In this document: piece after piece, positions 45,138 through 55,386 of the stretch
Layout of the letters: every line of letters begins with the position of its first letter
Numbering within the stretch: the stretch's first letter is position 1
Assembly (NCBI RefSeq): GCF_006440735.1
Contig: NZ_VFUA01000004.1
Location: 62,001-126,000, forward strand
DNA length: 64,000 nt
Reading direction: 5' to 3'
From: Mesorhizobium sp. B2-7-1
Lineage (GTDB): Bacteria; Pseudomonadota; Alphaproteobacteria; Rhizobiales; Rhizobiaceae
Notes under the pieces: model-generated
Seen by the model: only the letters and a program-made list of their open reading frames with translations
Told to the model about the DNA's origin: nothing
The model's database searches: none
Made by a program: the position numbers and the translations under genes

Positions 45138-45178
45138 CAACCCATCCTTTTCAGTTGGCAGACCGATTGGTTTTGCCG

Positions 45179-45862
45179 CTACAGCGGTACCACCTTACCC
45201 TCGGCCAGCGTCACCCGCCGGTCCATGCGCGAGGCCAGCTCGTGGTTGTGGGTGGCGATCAGCGCGGCGAGGCCCGACTGCCTGACCAGCGCCTCCAGCG
45301 CGTCGAACACGTAGGAGGCGGTGACCGGATCGAGATTGCCGGTCGGCTCGTCGGCCAGCAGCACCAGCGGCGCATTGGCGACCGCGCGGGCAATGGCGAC
45401 ACGTTGCTGCTCGCCGCCGGAAAGCTCGGCCGGCCGGTGCTGCGCGCGCTTGCCGATCTGCATGTAGTCGAGAAGCTGCGCTGCCCGTTCCGAAGCGTCC
45501 TTGGCGGGAAGCCCCTTGATCAGCTGCGGCATCATGATGTTCTCGAGCGCCGAGAACTCCGGCAACAAATGATGGAACTGATAGACGAAGCCGACATCGT
45601 TGCGGCGGATCGCGGTGCGCTCCTCGTCCGACAGCCGGCCACAGGCACGGCCGGAGAGGATCACGTCGCCCGCATCGGGCCGCTCCAGCAGACCGGCAGT
45701 GTGCAGCAGAGTGGACTTGCCGGTGCCGGACGGCGCCACCAGCGCCACCATCTCGCCGCGCCGGAGCGAAAAGTCGGCGCCGTTCAAAATGGTGAGCTTA
45801 CGCGGCCCCTGGACATAGTGCCGCTCGACGCCCTTCAATTCGATAATGGCCTCGGCCATCAT
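45179..45862 (-). CDS. lolD: Lipoprotein-releasing system ATP-binding protein LolD
   Basis: 227 aa ABC ATPase. Walker [10 protein letters not shown], signature [15 protein letters not shown], Walker [14 protein letters not shown], matching LolD. The start [11 protein letters not shown] at 45862 overlaps the lolC stop by ATGA; the longer frame upstream is shadow. It powers release of outer-membrane lipoproteins. Confidence 0.92.
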   Translation of the reverse strand: MMAEAIIELKGVERHYVQGPRKLTILNGADFSLRRGEMVALVAPSGTGKSTLLHTAGLLERPDAGDVILSGRACGRLSDEERTAIRRNDVGFVYQFHHLLPEFSALENIMMPQLIKGLPAKDASERAAQLLDYMQIGKRAQHRPAELSGGEQQRVAIARAVANAPLVLLADEPTGNLDPVTASYVFDALEALVRQSGLAALIATHNHELASRMDRRVTLAEGKVVPL

Positions 45863-47145
45863 TCGTACCTCAAGGCTTCGACGGGATCGAGCCGGGCGGC
45901 GCGCCAGGCCGGGAACACCGTCGCCAGGAACGACAGGCCGAGCGCCATGATGACGACATAAGTCGTCTCGCGCGGATCCATCTTGGCCGGCAACTGGCTG
46001 AGGAAATAGAGCTCCGGATTGAATAGTATCTTGCCTGTCATCCACGAGAAGAACTGGCGGATCGATTCGATGTTGAGGCAGATGACGACGCCGAGCAGGA
46101 CGCCGGCGATCGTGCCGGTGACGCCGATCGCCGCCCCGGTCATCAGGAAGATGCGCAGGATCGCGCCACGCGAGGCGCCCATGGTGCGCAGGATGGCGAT
46201 GTCGTGGCCCTTGTCCTTCACCAGCATGATAAGGCCGGAAATGATGTTGAGCGCCGCCACCAGCACGATCAGCGTCAGAATCATGAACATGACGTTGCGC
46301 TCGACCTGCAGCGCCGAAAAGAAGGTCTCGTTGCGCTGGCGCCAGTCGACGAGGTCGACCGGCCGCTGCGCCGCCTGCTCGACCAGCGGCTTCAGCGCGT
46401 CGACATTGTCCGGGTTGTCGACATAGATCTCGATGGTCTGCGCCCGCCCGTCCATGTTGAAATAGAGCTGCGCTTCCGAGAACGGCATGTAGACGATCGA
46501 GCTGTCATATTCCGACATGCCGACCTCGAAGATCGCCGCCACCTTGTAGCCCTTCATGCGCGGCGTGGTGCCGAGCGGCGTCACGTCGCCGTCGGGCGAG
46601 ATCAGCGTGATGGTGTCGCCGAGCACAAGCCCGAGGCTTTCGGCCATCCGCTTGCCGATCGCCACGCCATCGCCGGTGTCGAAGCCGTCGAGCGTGCCCT
46701 GCTTGATGTTGCTGGCGACGATCGAAATCTTGCCGAGGTCCTCGCCGCGAATACCGCGCACCAGGGCGCCCGTGCCGCCGCCGACATTGCCTTGCGCCAG
46801 CACCTGGCCGTCGATCAGCGGGATGGCGTATTTGACGCCGGGGACGCCGTTGATACGGCTCGCCACCTGGGCGTAATCCTCCAGCGGCGAATCGAGCGGC
46901 TGCACGATGAGATGGCCGTTGACGCCGAGGATGCGGGTGAGCAGTTCGGCGCGAAAACCATTCATCACGGCCATGACGACGATCAGCGTCGCGACGCCGA
47001 GCATGATGCCGAGGAAGGAAATCGAGGCGATGACCGAGATCACCGTTTCCTTGCGGCGCGACCGCAGATAGCGCCACGCCACCATGCGCTCGAAGCCGGA
47101 GAAAGCGCCCGCCGCTGATCTGGCCGCTGTCGCCGCCTCGCTCAT
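45859..47145 (-). CDS. lolC: Lipoprotein-releasing system permease LolC/LolE
   Basis: 428 aa. One N-terminal membrane helix after [31 protein letters not shown], a large periplasmic domain, and three C-terminal helices. Single permease gene for both LolC and LolE roles, as usual in alphaproteobacteria. ATGA overlap with proS. Confidence 0.9.
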   Translation of the reverse strand: MSEAATAARSAAGAFSGFERMVAWRYLRSRRKETVISVIASISFLGIMLGVATLIVVMAVMNGFRAELLTRILGVNGHLIVQPLDSPLEDYAQVASRINGVPGVKYAIPLIDGQVLAQGNVGGGTGALVRGIRGEDLGKISIVASNIKQGTLDGFDTGDGVAIGKRMAESLGLVLGDTITLISPDGDVTPLGTTPRMKGYKVAAIFEVGMSEYDSSIVYMPFSEAQLYFNMDGRAQTIEIYVDNPDNVDALKPLVEQAAQRPVDLVDWRQRNETFFSALQVERNVMFMILTLIVLVAALNIISGLIMLVKDKGHDIAILRTMGASRGAILRIFLMTGAAIGVTGTIAGVLLGVVICLNIESIRQFFSWMTGKILFNPELYFLSQLPAKMDPRETTYVVIMALGLSFLATVFPAWRAARLDPVEALRYE

Positions 47146-48470
47146 GCGGCGACACCCAGGCGCTTCTTGGCCTCGGCGATCGGCAGCGTCTCGCGCTCAC
47201 CCGACTTGCGGTCCTTGATCTCGACCTCGCCGGCGGCCACGCCACGCGGTCCGACGATGACCTGCCATGGCAGGCCAATCAGGTCCGCGGTGGCGAACTT
47301 GCCGCCCGGACGCTGGTCGGTGTCGTCATAGAGCACGTCCTTGCCGGCGACGTTAAGCGCGGCATAGAGCTCGTCGCAGACGCGGTCGCATTCGGCGTCG
47401 CCGACCTTCATATTGATCAGGCCGATGTCGAAGGGCGCCACCGCATCCGGCCAGATGATGCCGTTCTCGTCATGGCTCGCCTCGATGATCGCCGCGACCA
47501 GACGCGACGGGCCGATGCCGTAGGAGCCGCCCGAGGCGTAATGGTCCTTGCCGTCGGGGCCGGTCACCTTGGCGTTCATCGGCTTCGAGTATTTCTCGCC
47601 AAAATGGAAGATGTGGCCGACCTCGATGCCGCGCGCCGAGAGCCGGTCGCCTTCGGAGACCTTCTCCCAGGCTGCTTCGTCATGCATTTCGTCCGTCGCC
47701 GCGTAAGGCGTCGTCCATTTCTTCACGATGTCGCCGATCTCGGCGTCGTTGGAGAAATCCGTGCCGGCGCCCGGCACGTCGAGCGCGAGATAAGCGCGGT
47801 CGCAGAACACCTGGCTCTCGCCGGTATCGGCCAGGATGATGAACTCATGGCTGAGGTCGCCGCCGATCGGACCCGTGTCGGCGCGCATCGGAATGGCCTG
47901 CAGTCCCATGCGCGTGAACGTCCTGAGATAGGAGACGAACATGCGGTTGTAGGCGGCCCTGGCGCCCTCGAAATCGAGGTCGAAGGAGTAGGCGTCCTTC
48001 ATCAGGAACTCGCGCGAACGCATGACGCCGAAGCGCGGGCGCACCTCGTCGCGGAACTTCCACTGAATGTGGTAGAGATTGAGCGGCAGGTCCTTGTAGG
48101 ACTTGACGTAGGCGCGGAAAATCTCGGTGACCATCTCCTCATTGGTCGGACCGTAGAGCATGTCGCGATCCTGGCGGTCCTTGATGCGCAGCATTTCCTT
48201 GCCGTAGTCGTTGTAACGGCCGCTCTCGCGCCACAGATCTGCCGACTGGATCGTCGGCATCAGGATTTCCAGCGCGCCGGCGCGGTCCTGCTCCTCGCGG
48301 ATGATCCGGCAGACCTTGTCCAGCACGCGCTTGCCCAATGGCAGCCACGAAAAGCTGCCCTGCCCCTGCTGGCGGATCATGCCGGCGCGCAGCATCAGCC
48401 GGTGCGAGACGATCTCGGCTTCGCGGGGATTTTCTTTGAGAATGGGCAGGAAGTAGCGCGACAAACGCAT
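47142..48470 (-). CDS. proS: Prolyl-tRNA synthetase, short alphaproteobacterial form
   Basis: 442 aa class II synthetase. Motif 2 region [26 protein letters not shown] and motif 3 [15 protein letters not shown] are clear, and the C-terminal anticodon domain is present. The INS editing domain seen in the roughly 570-aa bacterial form is missing, as expected for this lineage. It heads the proS-lolC-lolD transcript. Confidence 0.93.
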   Translation of the reverse strand: MRLSRYFLPILKENPREAEIVSHRLMLRAGMIRQQGQGSFSWLPLGKRVLDKVCRIIREEQDRAGALEILMPTIQSADLWRESGRYNDYGKEMLRIKDRQDRDMLYGPTNEEMVTEIFRAYVKSYKDLPLNLYHIQWKFRDEVRPRFGVMRSREFLMKDAYSFDLDFEGARAAYNRMFVSYLRTFTRMGLQAIPMRADTGPIGGDLSHEFIILADTGESQVFCDRAYLALDVPGAGTDFSNDAEIGDIVKKWTTPYAATDEMHDEAAWEKVSEGDRLSARGIEVGHIFHFGEKYSKPMNAKVTGPDGKDHYASGGSYGIGPSRLVAAIIEASHDENGIIWPDAVAPFDIGLINMKVGDAECDRVCDELYAALNVAGKDVLYDDTDQRPGGKFATADLIGLPWQVIVGPRGVAAGEVEIKDRKSGERETLPIAEAKKRLGVAA

Positions 48471-48720
48471 GGACTGGTCCGTGAATGAAAAATGACGCGC
48501 GGGAATCGGCGCGAAAGGGCTGCTTGCCCGGGCTTCATAGCCATTTCATGGCAGAATGGGAACCCGAGTGCCCCAAAGTATCGGGGCCTTCTGCACCTTA
48601 CCAAAAAGGCAATTTTGGCTGCAAAGTGCCGCAAATGGCTTTTTGATCGATTCACAAGCAAGCCCTGCCGCACTATTGTGCAGTGCAGCACGATATTGCC
48701 TGTTTCGAGGCAAAATTCTT

Positions 48721-48749
48721 CGTGACATTTTCACCTGCCTTGGTCTAGT
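48721..48749 (+). promoter_or_regulatory. Candidate promoter of a small RNA
   Basis: GTGACA at 48722-48727 and TCTAGT at 48744-48749 with 16 bases between, resembling rhizobial sigma-70 promoters. Start of transcription would be near 48757. Confidence 0.45.
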
Positions 48750-48756
48750 GTGCCCC

Positions 48757-48906
48757 GATAACCGAGAGGGCGGAAAAAAATCTGCTCTCCTACGCGGTCA
48801 AAGTCTTGGGAGGATGCGATCTAGGCGCGGTAACTCGCTGCCGCCGGACACCGGAAACGGATCGGACGCGTTTAAATTGCAAGGCCTCGTGCCTTGCATT
48901 TTTTTT
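48757..48906 (+). ncRNA. Candidate small RNA of about 150 nt between proS and the DUF1467 gene
   Basis: A 573-base gap without protein gene holds a promoter-like element, then about 120 bases with paired parts (GAGAGGGCGGA... against TCTGCTCTC), and a strong terminator. An AGTCTTGGGAGGATG stretch with a GGGAGG ribosome-site-like word lies in the middle. I do not recognise it as 6S, SRP, RNase P or tmRNA. The start point is approximate. Confidence 0.5.
48879..48906 (+). terminator. Rho-independent terminator
   Basis: Perfect 7-bp stem GCAAGGC-CTCGT-GCCTTGC followed at once by ATTTTTTTT. There is no plus-strand protein gene upstream within 5 kb, so it must end a non-coding transcript. Confidence 0.85.
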
Positions 48907-48962
48907 GTGCAATCATCTGCTTAGCACAACCATCTGCCACACAGCATAAGGCGTGATCAGCC

Positions 48963-48994
48963 GTTGAAATCGAAAGCCGGCTTCCGATTTCAAC
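48963..48994. repeat. 32-bp near-perfect palindrome
   Basis: Arms GTTGAAATCG / CGATTTCAAC are perfect and the core AAGCCGGCTT is palindromic, with a single mismatched pair between them. It lies 57 bases after the small-RNA terminator and just past the end of the DUF1467 gene region start. It could be an operator, a bidirectional hairpin or a dispersed repeat. Confidence 0.65.
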
Positions 48995-49043
48995 CTTTGC
49001 GGGCGTATGCTTCCCAATACTTGCGGAAACTGTATCTTCAGCC

Positions 49044-49328
49044 TCAATGACTGACGTCCGGACTAAAGTCCGGCATGATCCGCATGATGTCGTCGAAGCT
49101 GAATCCCAGGCCAATCGTCAGGCCGTAGAGAATGCCCATCACGATCACCGTCACGATCGTCGCGCGGATGAAGGCGCGCAGCATATGCGGTCCGCGCGGC
49201 GCGCTGGAAACGGTGCCAAGCGTGACATCCTGATCGTCGTCCTGCGTGCGCAGGCTGAACGGAAGGACGACGAACAGCACCACCCACCAGGTGACGAAGA
49301 ACAGCGCGGCAAACAGGATCCAGTTCAT
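49044..49328 (-). CDS. DUF1467 family membrane protein
   Basis: 94 aa with two membrane helices: MNWILFAALFFVTWWVVLFVVLPFSL at the start and IRATIVTVIVMGILYGLTIGLGF later, joined by an acidic loop (RTQDDDQDV). DUF1467 is a family found mainly in Hyphomicrobiales and relatives. Overlaps mce by ATGA. Function unknown. Confidence 0.85.
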   Translation of the reverse strand: MNWILFAALFFVTWWVVLFVVLPFSLRTQDDDQDVTLGTVSSAPRGPHMLRAFIRATIVTVIVMGILYGLTIGLGFSFDDIMRIMPDFSPDVSH

Positions 49329-49729
49329 ACCTGCTCCAGTTCGACCAGCGTGCCGAAGAAATCCTTGGGGTGCAGGAACAGCACCGGCTTGCCATGCGCG
49401 CCGATCTTCGGGTTGCCGTCGCCCAGCACGCGGGCGCCGCTTTGCTTCAAATGATCGCGGGCAGCCAGGATATCGTCGACCTCGTAGCAGACATGATGCA
49501 TGCCGCCCGAAGGGTTCTTCTCAAGGAAAGCCGTGATGGGCGAGGCGTCGCCCAGCGGCTCCAGCAGCTCGATCTTGGCGTTGCCGACATCGACGAACGC
49601 CACGGTCACGCCATGTTCAGGCAGCGCCTGCGGCTCGCTCAATCGCGCGCCCAGCGTATCGCGATAGGCAGCCATCGCCGCGGTAAGGTCCGGCACGGCA
49701 AGCGCGACATGGTTCAGGCGTCCAAGCAT
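49325..49729 (-). CDS. mce: Methylmalonyl-CoA epimerase
   Basis: 134 aa vicinal oxygen chelate protein. LNHVALAVPDL opening, KIELLEPL and GGMHHVCYEVDDI, then FLHPKDFFGTLVELEQ carry the metal-binding His/Glu set. It interconverts methylmalonyl-CoA epimers, needed by the ethylmalonyl-CoA and propionate routes that can supply glyoxylate to the serine-cycle genes. Start at 49729 (MLGRLNHV). Confidence 0.9.
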   Translation of the reverse strand: MLGRLNHVALAVPDLTAAMAAYRDTLGARLSEPQALPEHGVTVAFVDVGNAKIELLEPLGDASPITAFLEKNPSGGMHHVCYEVDDILAARDHLKQSGARVLGDGNPKIGAHGKPVLFLHPKDFFGTLVELEQV

Positions 49730-49744
49730 AAAGCGCTCCGCTTT

Positions 49745-49836
49745 TAGGGGAGTAAGGGAGTAGGGGGAAAAACAAGAAAACAAGCAACTGCTCGCTTTCC
49801 CTACTGCCCTACTGTCTTACTCCCCTATTCCCTTAT
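49745..49836. repeat. Inverted repeat of AGTAGGG/CCCTACT-type octamers between mce and rnj
   Basis: Left arm TAGGGGAGTAAGGGAGTAGGG (49745-49765) is complementary, with a few mismatches, to the right arm at 49799-49827 built of CCCTACTG, CCCTACTG, TCTTACTC, CCCTATTC, CCTTATTC. The right arm is thus five degenerate 8-bp units. The RNA would form a long stem over a 30-base loop, immediately after the rnj stop codon. Confidence 0.65.
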
Positions 49837-49839
49837 TCG

Positions 49840-51510
49840 TCACCGCGTGACGAACACCGTCACCAGCGGCTTCTTGCCCCAGGCTTCGTTGGCGGCGCTG
49901 CGCACGGCACGGCGCACCGCTTCCTGCACCAGGTCGAGGTCTTTTCGGCGCTGGCGCGGGATCGAGTCCACGGCGCCGACTGCCGCATCGAGCATCAGGT
50001 CTTCCAGCGTCTCGCCCCTGGCATCGGCCTCGGCGACGCCGATCGCCACCAGGTCGGGATCACCGGCAAGCTCATATTTGTCATCGAGCACGACATTGAC
50101 CGCGACATGGCCGGCGAAGGAGAGCTTGCGGCGGTCGCGTATGCCCATTGCCTGGTCGGTGCCGATGAGATTGCCATCCTTGTAAAGCCGGCCGAACGGC
50201 ACCTGGTCGATGATCGTCGCCGGGCCTGGCCAGAGCCTGAGCATGTCGCCGTCGCGCACCTGCGCCACCTGGCCGATGCCCGACATCGACATCAGCGAGC
50301 CCTGCGCCACCAGATGCGCCGCCTCGCCATGCACGGGAACGCCGATCTGCGGCCGCACCCATTCATACATCTTGCGCAATTCGCTGCGGCGCGGATGGCC
50401 GGAGACATGCACCAGCGCGTCGCCGTCCTCGATGATCTTCATGCCGAGGTCGATCAGCCGGTTCTTGATCTCGAGGATTGCCTTTTCGTTGCCGGGAATG
50501 GTGCGCGAGGAAAACACCACCGTATCGCCTGCCGTCAGCGCCACCGACTTCATCTCGTCGCGCGAAAGCTTTGCCAGCGCCGCCAGCGGTTCGCCTTGGC
50601 TGCCGGTACAGATGATCACCAGGTTCTCGCGCGGGATATAGCCGTAGTCTTCCTCGGCGATGAACTCCGGCAGGCCATCCATGTAGCCGAGCTCACCCGC
50701 CACATCGATGACGCGCTTCAGCGAGCGGCCGAGCACCAGGCATTGCCGGCCGGCATCGCGCGCCGCCCTGGCGATCGAAACGATACGCCCGACATTTGAG
50801 GAGAAGGTGGTGACGGCGACGCGCCCCTTGGCTTTCTCGATGACGCCCTTGAGGCCTTCGCCGACCGCCACTTCCGAGGGCGACTCCCCTTCCCGCAGCG
50901 CGTTGGTGGAATCGCAGATCAGCGCCAGCACGCCCTTGTCGCCATAGGCGCGGAAGCGCGCCTCGTCGGTCTTCGGGCCGATCGTCGGCGCCGGATCGAT
51001 CTTCCAGTCGCCGGTGTGGATCACCGTGCCGGCGGGCGTGGTGATCGCCAGCGACATCGGCTCGGGGATCGAATGCGCCACCGGGATGGCCTCGATCTCG
51101 AAAGGTCCGACGGTGAACTTCTCGCCGGCGCGATAGATCGACGCCGGAATCTTCGGGGCGTTCTGCTCGCCCTGCCGCTTGGCCTCGAGCAGGCCGGCGG
51201 TGAACGGCGTCATCCATACAGGCGCCTTCAGCTTCGGCCAGATGTCGAGCAGCGCGCCGTAATGGTCCTCATGCGCATGAGTGATGACGATGCCGCGCAA
51301 GCCGTCGAGGTTCTCCTCGATGAAGCGCGTATCGGGCAGGATCAGATCGACGCCGGGATGCGCCGAGTCCGGAAAGGTGACGCCGACATCGACGATGATC
51401 CATTCGCGCGCGTCGGCGGGCCCATAGCCGTAAAGGGCGAAGTTCATGCCGATCTCGCCGACGCCGCCCAGCGGCGCGAAGACGAGCTCGGCGTTTTCCT
51501 TATTCGCCAT
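49840..51510 (-). CDS. rnj: Ribonuclease J
   Basis: 556 aa beta-CASP metallo-ribonuclease. H-x-H-x-D-H is THAHEDHYG (His78, His80, Asp82, His83); RGIVITHAHEDH, SGHPRRSEL and CTGSQGEP mark the beta-CASP part. It acts as a 5'-3' exonuclease and endonuclease in RNA processing. A long hairpin lies in its 5' leader (51549-51593). Confidence 0.93.
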   Translation of the reverse strand: MANKENAELVFAPLGGVGEIGMNFALYGYGPADAREWIIVDVGVTFPDSAHPGVDLILPDTRFIEENLDGLRGIVITHAHEDHYGALLDIWPKLKAPVWMTPFTAGLLEAKRQGEQNAPKIPASIYRAGEKFTVGPFEIEAIPVAHSIPEPMSLAITTPAGTVIHTGDWKIDPAPTIGPKTDEARFRAYGDKGVLALICDSTNALREGESPSEVAVGEGLKGVIEKAKGRVAVTTFSSNVGRIVSIARAARDAGRQCLVLGRSLKRVIDVAGELGYMDGLPEFIAEEDYGYIPRENLVIICTGSQGEPLAALAKLSRDEMKSVALTAGDTVVFSSRTIPGNEKAILEIKNRLIDLGMKIIEDGDALVHVSGHPRRSELRKMYEWVRPQIGVPVHGEAAHLVAQGSLMSMSGIGQVAQVRDGDMLRLWPGPATIIDQVPFGRLYKDGNLIGTDQAMGIRDRRKLSFAGHVAVNVVLDDKYELAGDPDLVAIGVAEADARGETLEDLMLDAAVGAVDSIPRQRRKDLDLVQEAVRRAVRSAANEAWGKKPLVTVFVTR

Positions 51511-51548
51511 GAATTCTTTCCTTCCTGGCCGTCAGGCCAAGCCGTTGG

Positions 51549-51593
51549 GGCAATTCCGGGAAATACGTGTCACGGTTTCCGTCCGGAATTGCC
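51549..51593 (-). promoter_or_regulatory. Long hairpin in the birA-rnj intergenic / rnj leader
   Basis: Perfect 11-bp arms GGCAATTCCGG / CCGGAATTGCC, with GAAA...TTTC pairing continuing inside. A smaller TGGCC-GTCA-GGCCA stem follows nearer the rnj ribosome site. No T-run follows on the minus strand, so this is more likely a processing or control hairpin than a terminator. Confidence 0.5.
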
Positions 51594-51603
51594 TAAAACA
51601 AAA

Positions 51604-52425
51604 TTATACTCTGGCCGAGGCGACGGCGCCGAAATGCACGTCGCCGGCCGCGATCGTCAAAACCGATCCCTCATCGTCGCGGATCACGAAACGGCAGTCC
51701 TCGTCAATGGTCTCGAAGACGCCGCGCACCACATTGCCGTCAATCCTGACAGCAACCTCGCCGCCGAGGCCGGCTGCGCGGGCAAGCCAGCGCTTTCTGA
51801 TGGCATCGAGCCCGCGTCCGTCGTCCCACATCCTGGCATTCTCGCTCCAGGCATCCGAAAGCGCCAGGAACAGCGTTTCGGCATTGCAGGCGGCGCCCAG
51901 CGCCTGCAGCGACGTCGCCGGATAGGGCAAGTCCTCGGGATAGGCCACGACGTTGACGCCGATGCCGATGGCAACCGCGAAACTGCCGCCTTCCAGCATC
52001 GTCGATTCCAAAAGGATGCCGGCAAGCTTGGCGCCCGAGGCCAGCACATCGTTCGGCCATTTCAGCTCGAAGCGGTTGCGGCCCTCGCTCGCGCCATCCA
52101 AGGCGACGGCGATCCGACCTTTCGGCACGACGGCGTCGAGCGCGTCGGCCAGCGCAAGCCCGGCGACAAAGCCGAGCGTCGCGGCAAGCCGCAGTTCGCC
52201 GCCCGGAACCAGAAGCAGCGTCGCCGCAAGATTGCCTTCGGGCGTCGCCCAGACGCGCCCACGCCGGCCGCGGCCGCTTTCCTGCTTCTTCGAAACGACC
52301 CAAAGCTTGCCGGGATCGCCGGCGCGCGCATGGTCCAGCGCCAGCGCGTTGGTCGAGCCGACGCTGTCATGCGCTTCGAGCCGGAACCCCTCCGACGCCG
52401 CGATTGGAGCCAGCCGAAATGCCAT
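51604..52425 (-). CDS. birA: Biotin-[acetyl-CoA-carboxylase] ligase without DNA-binding domain
   Basis: 273 aa. SVGSTNALALDHARAG, GRGRRGRVWATPEGNL (the biotinyl-AMP loop) and KWPNDVL identify the catalytic domain; there is no N-terminal helix-turn-helix. Start MAFRLAP at 52425 lies five bases after the nuoN stop. It attaches biotin to acetyl-CoA carboxylase and similar enzymes. Confidence 0.9.
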   Translation of the reverse strand: MAFRLAPIAASEGFRLEAHDSVGSTNALALDHARAGDPGKLWVVSKKQESGRGRRGRVWATPEGNLAATLLLVPGGELRLAATLGFVAGLALADALDAVVPKGRIAVALDGASEGRNRFELKWPNDVLASGAKLAGILLESTMLEGGSFAVAIGIGVNVVAYPEDLPYPATSLQALGAACNAETLFLALSDAWSENARMWDDGRGLDAIRKRWLARAAGLGGEVAVRIDGNVVRGVFETIDEDCRFVIRDDEGSVLTIAAGDVHFGAVASARV

Positions 52426-52429
52426 CCCG

Positions 52430-53866
52430 TCAGAAGAAGGTCTTGGCGGCGGCTTCGGCATAGCTCCCGATCGGCCCGCCGATCAGCACATAGAACAGCA
52501 CGAAGGCGCCGCTGACGCCGAGCACGAGGCGCAACTCGCTGGCCATCGGCACAAAGCCGCCGACCGGCTCGTCGAACCACATGATCTTGATGATGCGCAG
52601 ATAGTAGTAGGCGCCCACCACCGAGGCCAGCACGCCGATGATCGCCAGCGCGTAGAGATGCGCGTTGATGGCGGCGAGGAACACGTACCATTTCCCCCAG
52701 AAGCCGGCGAGCGGCGGAATGCCGGCCAGCGAGAACATCAGGATGGTGAGGATGGTGGCCATGATCGGGTTGGTCGAGGACAGCCCGGCGAGATCGCTGA
52801 TCTGCTCGACATTGCCTTCCTTGCGACGCATGGCGAGGATGAAGGCGAAGGTGCCCAGCGTCATCACCAGATAGATCAGCATGTAGATGGCGACGCCGCG
52901 CACGCCGGCCTGGCTGTTGGCGGCAAGGCCGACCAGCGCGTAGCCCATGTGACCGATCGAGGAATACGCCATCAGGCGCTTGATGTTGGTCTGGCCGATG
53001 GCCGCGAACGCGCCGAGCGCCATCGAGGCGATCGAGATGAAGACGATGATCTGCTGCCAGTCCGCAGCCACCGGCTTGAAGGCGCCCATGGTGACGCGCA
53101 CGATCAGCGCCATCGCCGCCATCTTCGGCGCCGCCGCCAGGAAGGCGGTGATCGGCGTCGGCGCGCCCTCATAGACGTCCGGCGTCCACATGTGGAACGG
53201 CACGGCCGAGATCTTGAAGGCAAGGCCTGCGAGCACGAACACCAGGCCGAAGACGAGGCCAAGCTGGCGCTCGCCGCTTCCGAGCGCCGTCGCGATTTCC
53301 TGGAAACCGGTGTTGCCGGTGTAACCGTAGACGAGGCTGATGCCGTAGAGCAGCATGCCCGACGACAGCGCGCCGAGGACGAAATATTTCAGGCCCGCCT
53401 CGGTCGAGCGCAGATTGTCGCGGTTGATCGCCGCCAGCACGTAGATCGCCAGCGACTGCAGCTCGAGGCCGAGATAGAGCCCGATCATGCCGTTGGCCGA
53501 GATCATCAGCATCATGCCGAGCGTGCAGAGCAACACCAGAACCGGGAATTCGAACTTGTCGAAATGTTCCTGGCGCGCAAAGCGCATCGACATGACCAGC
53601 GTCACCGCTGAGCCGATCAGCGCCAGCATCTTCATGAAGGCGCTGAAGGAATCCTGGACGAAGGCGCCGCCATAGGCAGCGCCCTTCCCGCCTGAGAAGG
53701 CAAGCCACAGGCCGGCCACCACCAGCACGAGGACGGCCAATCCGGTCACGGTCATGGTGTTGTTGGAGCGCGAATAGGCTCCGATCATCAGGAGCACCAG
53801 CGCGCCGACGGCCAGGATCAGTTCCGGCGTCGAGAGCGAAAGACTGGAGAGAAGGTCCGGCGTCAT
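52430..53866 (-). CDS. nuoN: NADH-quinone oxidoreductase subunit N
   Basis: 478 aa antiporter-like membrane subunit with about 14 helices. The conserved lysine/His stretch [25 protein letters not shown] is in the middle. Distal end of the nuo operon, 14 bases after nuoM. Confidence 0.92.
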   Translation of the reverse strand: MTPDLLSSLSLSTPELILAVGALVLLMIGAYSRSNNTMTVTGLAVLVLVVAGLWLAFSGGKGAAYGGAFVQDSFSAFMKMLALIGSAVTLVMSMRFARQEHFDKFEFPVLVLLCTLGMMLMISANGMIGLYLGLELQSLAIYVLAAINRDNLRSTEAGLKYFVLGALSSGMLLYGISLVYGYTGNTGFQEIATALGSGERQLGLVFGLVFVLAGLAFKISAVPFHMWTPDVYEGAPTPITAFLAAAPKMAAMALIVRVTMGAFKPVAADWQQIIVFISIASMALGAFAAIGQTNIKRLMAYSSIGHMGYALVGLAANSQAGVRGVAIYMLIYLVMTLGTFAFILAMRRKEGNVEQISDLAGLSSTNPIMATILTILMFSLAGIPPLAGFWGKWYVFLAAINAHLYALAIIGVLASVVGAYYYLRIIKIMWFDEPVGGFVPMASELRLVLGVSGAFVLFYVLIGGPIGSYAEAAAKTFF

Positions 53867-53880
53867 GGTCTATTCCCCAG

Positions 53881-55386
53881 TCAGTTCGCCGCCGCGGTCT
53901 GCGCGGAATTGATGGATGCGGTGACGTTGGTGACGAGCGTCTTGACCGAAGCGGCCGTCGCGTCGAACACCGGCGCCGGGTAGACGCCAAAGAAGATGAC
54001 CAGCACCACCAGCGGATAGATGATCGCCTTTTCGCGCGGCGACAGATCGAGCAGGTTCTTCAGGCTGTCCTTGGTCAGCGCGCCGAAGATCACCCGGCGA
54101 TAGAGCCACAGCGCGTAGGCCGCCGACAGGATGACGCCGGTGGCGGCGAAGAACGCCACCCAGGTGTTGACCTTGAACACGCCGAGCATGGTCAGGAATT
54201 CGCCGATGAAGCCGCTGGTGCCGGGAAGGCCGACATTGGCCATGGTGAAGATCAGGAACACGGTGGCGTATTTCGGCATGTTGTTGACCAGGCCGCCATA
54301 GGCGTCGATCTCGCGCGTATGCATGCGGTCATAGATGACGCCGACGCACAGGAACAGCGCGCCCGAGACAAGGCCGTGACTGAGCATCTGGAAGATCGCG
54401 CCCTGCACGCCTTCCTGGTTCATCGCGAAGATGCCCATGGTGACGAAGCCCATATGCGCGACCGAGGAATAGGCGATCAGCTTCTTCATGTCCTCCTGCA
54501 TCAGCGCCACCAGCGAGGTGTAGATGATGGCGACGACCGAAAGCGTGAACACCAGCGGCGCGAACATCTCTGACGCCTGCGGGAACATCGGCAGCGAGAA
54601 GCGCAGGAAGCCGTATCCGCCCATCTTCAACAGGATAGCGGCCAGGATGACCGAACCAGCCGTCGGCGCCTCGACGTGAGCGTCGGGCAGCCAGGTGTGC
54701 ACCGGCCACATCGGCATCTTCACCGCGAAGGAGGCGAAGAACGCGAGCCACAGCCAGGTCTGCATGCTGGCCGGGAAGTTATGCGTCAGCAGCGTCGGGA
54801 TGTCGGTGGTGCCCGACTGGAAGAACATCGCCATGATGGCGAGCAGCATCAGCACCGAGCCGGCGAGCGTATAGAGGAAGAACTTGAACGAGGCATAGAC
54901 GCGGCGCTTGCCGCCCCAGACGCCGATGATGATGAACATCGGGATCAGGCCTGCCTCGAAGAAGACGTAGAACAGCACGATGTCGAGCGCGCAGAACACG
55001 CCGATCATCAGCGTCTCGAGGATCAGGAAGGCGATCATATAGGCCTTGACCCGTTTCTCGATCGCTTCCCAGGAGGCGAGGATGCAGAACGGCATCAGGA
55101 AGGTCGTCAGGATGACGAACAGCATCGAGATGCCGTCGACGCCCATATGGTAGGAGATGCCCGAATCCAGCCAGGCGTGCTTTTCGACAAACTGGAAGCC
55201 GGCCTGCGAATTGTCGAAACCCGTCCAGATGAACAGCGAGATGACAAAGGTGAACGCCGTCGTGATGAAGGCGATGGCGCGGATGTTGCGGCGTGCGTTT
55301 TCGCTGTCGTCGCTGATGAACAGGATGAGCAGAACACCAACCAGCGGCAGGAAGGTGACCAGCGAGAGGATTGGCCAGTCGGTCAT
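53881..55386 (-). CDS. nuoM: NADH-quinone oxidoreductase subunit M
   Basis: 501 aa proton-pumping subunit. The segment [19 protein letters not shown] and [13 protein letters not shown] are classic NuoM motifs. Its start shares one base with the nuoL stop. Confidence 0.93.
   Translation of the reverse strand: MTDWPILSLVTFLPLVGVLLILFISDDSENARRNIRAIAFITTAFTFVISLFIWTGFDNSQAGFQFVEKHAWLDSGISYHMGVDGISMLFVILTTFLMPFCILASWEAIEKRVKAYMIAFLILETLMIGVFCALDIVLFYVFFEAGLIPMFIIIGVWGGKRRVYASFKFFLYTLAGSVLMLLAIMAMFFQSGTTDIPTLLTHNFPASMQTWLWLAFFASFAVKMPMWPVHTWLPDAHVEAPTAGSVILAAILLKMGGYGFLRFSLPMFPQASEMFAPLVFTLSVVAIIYTSLVALMQEDMKKLIAYSSVAHMGFVTMGIFAMNQEGVQGAIFQMLSHGLVSGALFLCVGVIYDRMHTREIDAYGGLVNNMPKYATVFLIFTMANVGLPGTSGFIGEFLTMLGVFKVNTWVAFFAATGVILSAAYALWLYRRVIFGALTKDSLKNLLDLSPREKAIIYPLVVLVIFFGVYPAPVFDATAASVKTLVTNVTASINSAQTAAAN

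Noticed and set aside
48492..48924. Short open frames in the proS-DUF1467 gap
   Set aside because: No plausible ribosome site, odd composition, and they overlap the small RNA and its terminator.
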